Source: Epiperipatus broadwayi (Eukaryota; Onychophora; Udeonychophora; Euonychophora; Peripatidae). Taken from it: 64,000 bases of DNA. The DNA is taken from assembly GCA_028023455.1 (NCBI GenBank), contig JAQFVV010000012.1, forward strand, positions 14,274,364-14,338,363. Reading direction: 5' to 3'. This document shows, one piece after another, positions 40,601 to 49,600 of this stretch. Both the position numbers and the translations under genes were made by a program. Position 1 is the first letter of the stretch; every line of letters starts with the position of its first letter. A model generated the notes under the pieces. The model was not told the DNA's origin. It saw nothing but the letters and a program-made list of their open reading frames with translations, and made no database searches.

Positions 40601-43600
40601 AGATATTTTAGTATAGATTAATAAAATAATAATATAACTTACGTTGGTGTTAAGTATTACAAATATTGTTTATTGAAATTCTTAAAAATATACGCCATGA
40701 TTGCCGGCCAATAAATAAACTGACTCTGTACCAGAAATACAATCCTCCATGTATTTTAAATAGGTTGTTTAGTGTTCAGTTAAAAAAAAAAAGGGGGTTC
40801 AACCAGTGAAGTCTAAATACGAGTTCTGGCGCCTTAAATAAATAAAAGTTGGTTTCCTTTTTTTTTCCGAGTAGAATCAAATTGTTTAAAATAGGATTAT
40901 GTGACCATGAAAAATAATTGCTAGGGATAAGTTGCTTAAATCTTTGCAGACAGGTGATTTATAATCTAATGCAATTTAGTCGCTGAATACGAGATCGCAA
41001 ATAATATAATAAAATCTTATTTGTACCATGAACATTACAATGGCGGCCCAACTCGAGGCTTCGACAATAGTCACGGTCTGAGATAAGAGTAAAAGATAGA
41101 ATAATAAAATGTTTAAAGATAAATGAGCAAAAATGTGGGAGTTAAAGCAACTCAGAAGGTAAAGCAACATCGGGGAGTGCAACTTCGGCAAATGTGTTAA
41201 TAAAAGATAGTAATAAATAGAAATCAAGCAAAGTATACAAAAAAAAAAATTTAAAAAAAAATTTTTTTTTTTTTTTAAAATAGAAGTGTATGAAATTGAA
41301 AAGATATTCAAAATATGGCAGAAGACGAAAAAGAATTGAAAGAGGGCATGGAAACGTTAGTGAAAAGGCTATTATATGAAGCAATAAATGAATTCAAAGA
41401 AGATATGAACAAGGAAATACGAGGGTTCAAAGAAGAAATAAAAAAAGTGGTGGAGATGATTAGGGAAGTGAAAACAGAGATTAAAGAAATGAAAGAAGAG
41501 TTAATAAAGGTGGTAGATGAGAAAATAAAAAAAAAGACAGAGTGAAGTGATAGAAGTAGGGTCTGATAAACAGGAGAGTCAGGGAATAAAACCTCTAGAA
41601 AATAGAGAAAACATGCTGAGTGCGGTAAATCCTTTTCTGAAATTGAAAATCTTCTATGGGCAGGATGGGGAGTCACCGATGGAACAGCTAAATAGCCTCG
41701 AGAGGTACTTCGCGATAAACCTGATGTCAGAGGATATTAAACTAACTGTAACAGTTAGCCATTTACAAGGCATGGCAAAGGCTTGGTGGCAGACCGAATA
41801 GCTTTGTGCAGTATGGTCAGACATTAATGAAATGTTATTGAAACGAAGACCACCAACAAGAGAATTAAGAGTAAAGTGGCTTAAGAAAAGTGTAGTACAG
41901 AGCAGGGTTATGTGCTGTTTTTCTGGAAGCAAGTAGCACAACTATGAGCCTTAACGAAATGTAAGTTGACAGAAAAGCAGATTATAAAAATTACGCAGAA
42001 AAATTTCCCTAATCCAGTAGAGCACCTACTGATAATCACCGGATACGAGACGGTCAAGTGGATGGCTGAACTACTTAACATGTTTGAGAACAAGGCTAGT
42101 GAGGAAGAAACAAACCCCCAAGTACGCGAACAAAATACCAAGTCATAAAGGTCAAGGATAATTGAACACTATGGTGTTGACCGATAATCTGGAAAATCAG
42201 AGAAAGGATAAGATAACTACGGCAAAAAAAAAAAGAAAAAGGAAATCGGGCAAGATCTTCATCCCCTAGAGAAAAATTCAGGAGTCAATATAAGTACGAC
42301 GGGAAAGATCTTTATACACAGTGGAGAGATTGGTGTGAGCGGCATAGAGAAGTGGATAGATCACCGCCGTGTCAACCGGGTTATACATACCCAAATAGAT
42401 AGTGGTAGACAGTCAAACGAATGGATCCAAACCCTGAAGACCTCAGAAAGATATTAACGGTAAATGAGATAGGATAATGATTATGTGATCGTTTATTTAG
42501 TGGTGAAATGTTGGTTTATAGTGAACTGTGGATATCGGTGTGATTGGTGAAGTGTATGCGCTAGTAAGGCATAATAATAATCCTGAAATTTGTGCATTTT
42601 ATGTAGTATGCAAAGACTGTCCATATATACTTGTCAGTCTTATAGAAGCAGGGTTCCAAAAAAAAAAGAGGACGAACCAAGTGCCCGGAGCCATACGTCT
42701 CAAAAGAATGAGCAATGCTCTGCCATGCTTAAACTTGGATTCTTTGTTGAACTCTATGGGGATGTATATGTGTACTGCAAGAATGAAAGAAGTCCTTGTG
42801 TAATGTATTATTTAAATCCCTCAATCGTGCGTTTCAATGTCACAATCTCTATTAGATAGTCAGTTGATATATATATAAAACACGTCAGGTAGAGATGATT
42901 AATAGAGCTTCGAGAATAAAATAGTGTTGTACCCCATTCCCATATTGAATTCTCGTTGTTGATCGAGGTATTGTACTGTATTTATTCATTACAAATTAAA
43001 TTGGCAGTTTTAAAAATAGAATTCGTAAAGTACTTAAATAAAATATTCCATTTGTTTTAAATATTTAGTTAATTTGATTTACACTATGTTGGTTATATAC
43101 ATTTTTTTTGTTTGTCTTAAAAAAATGACTTGAGAGGAAGAGAGAAAACTATTTTTGTGTGTATTAAATAAATAAAAAAATAACTTCTTGTCGCAAAAAG
43201 CCATGAGGCACACAAAGCATGGCAGTTGATTGTAATTAAAGATGGTGATTCCAAGAGGAGAAAGTACGAATTTAAATCCTTGAAAAGAAATTCTAATAAA
43301 TTGACCAAAGGCTGATAACAAATTAAAGTTTTAATAATAGTATTAGAGTTGAATAGAAAAAACAGTTATCCAGGTTAATTTTAAAAATTATGATTTTTGT
43401 TAAGAGACCCAACATTGAAAGTTTATATTTTCTCTACAAAAACGTTTTAAATAGTACATTATATAAATTAATCAGAAGTTCAAAAATATGGCATTATTTG
43501 GGAGTAAAAAAATGTCATGAAGTAATTCAAATTTATGTTTTATTTATAAATAATATTTAAATATGATCTAAGGATTCATTATTAATGTTTTCTGTTCATT

Positions 43601-46600
43601 TTTTTCTCCCCCAGTATAAGATAATCATTATTTTTATTAATCTTTTGTTTATGATAATAAAATTGTTACATTTTTAATTGCAAGAAATTTATTGTGAACT
43701 TTATTTATTTATTTTATTTTTCAGAGCTAGTTTGATGCAGTTTTAATCTCCAGTTTATGTGCTAATCAGTCCATAATTCATAATAATATTGCAACATTCA
43801 CAGTACAAATAAAATTTTATTATATGATTCGCGATCTCGTATTCAGTGACCAAATTGCATTAGATTATAAATCACCTATGTACAATGATTTAAGCCACTT
43901 ATCCGCAGCAATTATTTTTCCTGGTCACTTAATCCTATTTTAAACAATTCAATTTTATTCGAAAAAAAAAAGGAAACCAGCTTTTATTTATTTAAGGCGC
44001 CAGAACTCGTATTTCGAGTTCACTGGTTGAACCCCCCTTTTTTTTAACCGAACACTAAACAATCTATTTAAAATACATGAAGGATTGTATTTCTGGTACA
44101 GAGTCAGCAGTTTATTTATTGGCTGGCAATCATGGCGGATTTTTTTAAGAATTTCAATAAGCAATATTTGTAATAATTAGCACCAACATAAGTTATATTA
44201 TTATTTTATTAATCTATACTAAAATATCTTTACTAAGGTTAGAATAACAACAAATTTTATTAAATAGGTTGAAACCATTTCTAAGATTTCCATTAAATTT
44301 AAGCAAACACTTAATATGATGGTTATAGTTCAAGTGAGAAAGATAAAACATAGCTTGAGAAAAATAGTGATCACTTTAAAGTTTCTTACCAGTAAGTTAT
44401 TATTAACAAAGCACATTACAAGTTCTACCATGCATAGATTTATTTTGAATGAGGGGATCCATGGTCTGTTACTTGAGTAGCACATAAATAATTTGTGGTT
44501 CTAAATTCTGGAGATGACTTCGCTCGAGATCTTATGCGACATTGGGCAGAAACAACACCAGCAAATGATTTCTTTTAGTTGTACATTCTAGATAAGCTGG
44601 CACACTGATGAGTCCTTCGGAACGCTTTTCATAACTTTGTGCAAAGTTTTCTTTCTTTCACGATTGATCTCGTAAGTACAGCTCTCAGGTTTTCTCCTTC
44701 ACTTTTTCTCTTTGTTTCATAATGTCCTATATGATGCACTTTTTCTTTTATATCTTTGAAATACAAAATTAACAAAGCGTATGACACACTTGAATGTGAA
44801 GCTATCAAGATACACAGAAATTATTACACGCTAAGCGCTTTCGAGGCCTTTTGCCTCATATTCATAGCGGTACTGTGAGCTGCAAAACGAAGATTTGATT
44901 TTTTATTTTTTTTCTGCGCATCACCTATTGACACCTATTAGTTCAACTCAATTTTTTGTAGAATTTTGTCTTTAAAGACCATCTTTAACAAAAATTATAT
45001 AAAAACATATTACGCTAACATTCTTTTTTCAGCTTTCAGTGGCATGGACTTTTCCTGTTCTATTTTAAATACATATAGGATTTTCATCTCTTTTAGTGCT
45101 AAACAGCTGAGCCTGTTCAAGCATTAACTCGTATGCAATGCCTTTCTTAATGGGCATCTTATATGTAATCTCAGATTCGGTAAGAAATTGTCTGAGTATC
45201 ATCAGACATTTCCCATAGTAACTGGTCCATGAGTATTTCGTCCATGAATTCACCATGCCCACAACCTTTGCTCAATTCCCTAAGAGCTGTATTATACTCT
45301 TTAATTTTCTCATCCTCTAGCTGCTTCCTTCTTCACAAGGTTAAATGAGCTATGTGCCATGACGGACGAGGGCTGAAATGATCACTTAATTTCTTTATTA
45401 GATCCTCATACTTTATTTTCTCAATAATAGTTATCTCAAACAATCTATTTACAACTTCTATTACTTTAATACCCGCAAAACGCATGAGTGCAGCTACTTT
45501 CCTTTTATTATCTTCAATGCCATTCAGGGTAAAGAAGTTTTGTAACTGCATAATATATAATGGTCATTCAGACGCATTGCTAACCTCAAATTCAGGTATA
45601 CTATTTTGTCCAAAAGCACTCATGCCTGATTGTTGAACAATTAGCCTTACTATTCCACTATAATTATTATAATTCTGTACTTTTCTTCCTAAGTTCGAAA
45701 ACTGAATGCCAGAAGCTTACTAATAGCTTAAACTATTTCCTATTTCCCTAGGCTCGAGCAACAGCACTGCCAATAATTTGGCTTTTAAACTTATCGGCTA
45801 TTCACAGGTTCAATGTGACTATGCCAATAATTTGCTGTGTTCCCAACTATGACTGGGGACCAGCAAACAAATATACAATAAAACTCGACAGAATAGCAAC
45901 ACATATATTTAGCAATAGTAATTTATTAACAATTTGGAAAAATAATTACTATACTAATCTTTAACACTAATATAAAGTCTGCATTTGAGTGAGCTTAATT
46001 CACTGGTTAATTATTGAACAGCAAATATTGTTTATACAATTAAGGAAAAGCTATTAATTAACTTTATCTTCACTACTGTCTATAGGCTTTATAATACAGC
46101 CCTCGATGAGCCTCTTGAGGCGTTCAAAATAATAATAGGACAGAGACAGTTCATTAAAAGCACTAGTAGGCTTAGTGATCTACAGGAGCCAAGATCCTGG
46201 GGGAAAAAATCCGCTGATGATAATCTATTGCTCTTCAACTTGCGGATGCACTAACAGTAGCAGCTACCACAGAAAAACCAAGCAATCCTTTATCTCTAGC
46301 TTTTTAAATCATTTCTTCCTTTGTTTCTCTTATCTTTTCTGGACTAAATTCTTTGGCTTTAATCAGTTCATATTATTTAGTTTGTTATCATATAAACGAA
46401 ATTCCTTAGCTTTTTAAGTATACAATTAATTACTCTCTTAGGAATTTATTTCCATATATGGTAAGTTTATAAGGTCTATAATATTAATTAATCTTCGGAA
46501 TTTATTTCCATATCTGTAAGGTTTTACAATTAATTTAATGCTTTAGGAATTCCTTTCCATATAAGGTAATTTATAAGCTCGGTTCCATTAATCAATATAT

Positions 46601-49600
46601 AGATGCTTCTATGTTTCTTTAAACGACATTTAATTGAATACATTTCTTTTCAACGATGTATTTATTTAAGTTTAAACATTCTTCAATATTTTGTCTAAAT
46701 TTGTATATAAAGAGTTATGGTGGACACCCTGTACAGGTTCTGTAAATAAAAGCTTTTGTTTTTCCTTTTTTTATCTTTAAAGGTAGATTTATGGGACATA
46801 TATACAAAAGTAAATATTTGGACTAATGATCCACTAACAGTAATTCATAATGATGCAAACTGCATAGAAATGATTACGTAGTTAAGATATTCTAAACAAA
46901 CTACAGAATTTTGAATAGGTGATTGAAACTGTTCTCACTCCAATGATTATTACTCAAGATTCAATATGAAAGCTTAATCAATGTTAACAAACAAACTAGA
47001 AAACAAAAAATAATTAAATTTATGACTAATCTAGGATCTTTAAAAATCATATTGCATCTTATACAAAATTTATTAAAATAATTTATGGCAGGGGTGTCCA
47101 ACAAGTTGATCATGATCCACTGGTCGATCACAAAGCCATTTTTGGTCTGGCAAGAGCTGTTGGGTAACGAGTGAAACAAATTGAGTCAATATTTTCAAGT
47201 TTTTTTTTGTTATTTTTGTTTTTGTTCTAATTTTTTTTCCAATTCTAGATTGGTGAAGCCCACTAAGCCGTATCATTATTGAAAATAATATTTTTAATTT
47301 TGATTTAATGTAGCTAATTTGAATTAATAAATATTGTTAATAATTACTCATGTTGCTTTAATTCCCCCTCCCCCCGAACATGAGTTTTTTGGCCCATTAA
47401 ATAATTATTTTTTACTAGGTAGATATATTGTGCCAGGCATTATCAAATGTCCATGCACAAAGTCTGCTGTAAAGAACATTACAGCAGATACACAAATAAA
47501 TTTGTATATATTAAGCACAACAAATATATAAATGTGCTACATTAATAATGGAAGTTGGGTCTGAGCATTAGAATACCCACACACACTAATTTAAAGCAAA
47601 CGTTGACTTGACACAAAAAAATTGTACACAAATACACGTATAATAAACTCATGTTTTTTATTAATTTTTTTTGTATATTTTCAGTATATCATTTTATGTA
47701 TTTTGCTTTTCTCTGAAAAATTCAAATAGAGAAAAGCAAACTTTATTGAACAAATGGATCACATGTTAGAACATATTAGTAAAATAAATAATTAAAGTAA
47801 TTGTTCCAACATACTTATATATATTTTTTAATTACTATATGCTATTCTAAAAACTGTAATTTTAATTTAATCAAAGAATGTTAATTGCTTTGGCAAAAAT
47901 CTGATCAAAGAGCAAAATGTTCGATAATGAATGTTATAATTAAAATGTTATCCTTTTTTATATATATAAAATAAAAATTCTTTTAAGTAATATCTGTAAT
48001 CAAGTGGCCTGAGTACTCAAGATGGAAACCAAACATTATATCAAACCCTGTTATGTAGAATTTAATCAGAAAAATAGAAAGGAATGTTTATAATCTGAAT
48101 GATAAGCCAAATTAAAAAGGTTGGCTGATTCATACTTCTCAGGGGGGTACCTGGATTGGTTCTGTATGATGGGGTTAATAGGTTTTAGTCAGTGCTGTGG
48201 GATTCAGTTCATTCTTTCTTTGGCATTCGTTCTGGCCAAGTCATTCACTACTTTGGCTCTGGAATTCTCCAATGATCTAGCGAGGACTAGACTATTACTG
48301 ATATTTCCTAAGAAGAAATCCATTATACAGTTCTTTTAAAAACTCTTGTTTTCTTGTGGATTCGATTAACTATTCGAGACAGCAGATGAAAATTTAATAA
48401 TAATCATAATTATTATAATATACAAAAAAGAAAATATGAAGCAATCTACTAGAGGTTACAGTAAAATGACCGTGGGGTAGACAACCAGCCAGTGCACCCG
48501 CCCTTTCTCTGCCCAAATCGCCAAGATGTGATCACGCCAGTACCAGCTGATCACGATGATGACAAAAGCCGCCTTGCCTATGCCTAAATGAGATGAAATC
48601 CTCACTGCACAACCAGTTGACTTGAAGCCCAGTCAGAAGATGAAGATGCCTACATAAGTTTCTTTTAAAAATATTTTATTAATATTGAATTAATGAATTC
48701 TGATATTTCCGATAATTAGAAATATATTATTTTTATTATTATTAATCATTTAAAAAAAAAAGAGAGAGAGTTGTCTCTTGCATATATATATTGAATTTAC
48801 GGTTATTACAGGCATAATGATACAGCTTGTACTTAAATCTTTTGAATTTTTCTATCCCAAATTCTAGTATTTTCAGCAAAGGTTGCAATTAGTTTTTTTT
48901 TTGTTGCCACTTTTCTCCTTATTGTTACTCCTGAAAATTGTCATATGTAAATATACATATGTATATACGCGCCCATACACTTGTAATATTCGGTAAATAC
49001 GACACCTCATGTTGAGTGTCTAAAATGTATTTATCCGTATATCCTTTTAAGTTATTTTTTGTCACTGCGGCACCTTATGATGAGTGTCAAAGGGATTTAT
49101 TCATTGTCAATTTCCCGTAAGCAAGTCCACTAATAACTTTACATTTAGAATAGTAATAAGTATATAATTGTGCTGCACATATATACATGTATATGAATTT
49201 ATCTATCGTAAAAGACAAATAGATACAGCACCTCATGTTGAGTGCTCTAGGATATCTGAGTTAATGCAACCTTATTGACATGTTGTAAAATACGACATTA
49301 GTGAAATATTTTATAGTGCAAATATATGTGCACATAGTTTTTTTTCATTATATTTGCTATCAATAAAAAAGGTTTTAAAGTCTTGAGTAGAAGTGTATGC
49401 TTGTATAACCGAAAATCTTTTATCTGAGAAACATATATCAAATCACACAAAGTATAACTTATTTCTACAGGGTAAAAAGCTCAGACCACTTCCATTCATT
49501 ATGAAACATTATAAATAGCTTTAGAGATATATTATTTTCATTATTCATTTAAAATTGTATTTATATTTTATCTATTGCAATGCATCAAATGTATATAGAG

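Larger units (their letters stand above)
39665..43280 (+). mobile_element. Gypsy-like LTR retrotransposon, internally deleted
   Basis: The 5' LTR (39665-41040) begins TGTACTGTATTTATTC and ends …AACATTACAA. Directly after it, TGGCGGCCCAACTCGAGG (41041-41058) has the TGG start and position of a tRNA primer-binding site. A broken gag follows (41315-42360), with no pol. At 42972-43280 the first 310 bp of the LTR recur in direct orientation, starting with the same TGTACTG. The rest of the LTR is not in direct orientation but occurs inverted at 43795-44995. Confidence 0.65.

Noticed and set aside
40976-42141. Minus-strand ORFs up to 122 codons across the gag region
   Set aside because: Shadows of the plus-strand LTR leader and gag remnant; compositionally biased Ser/Phe/Leu.
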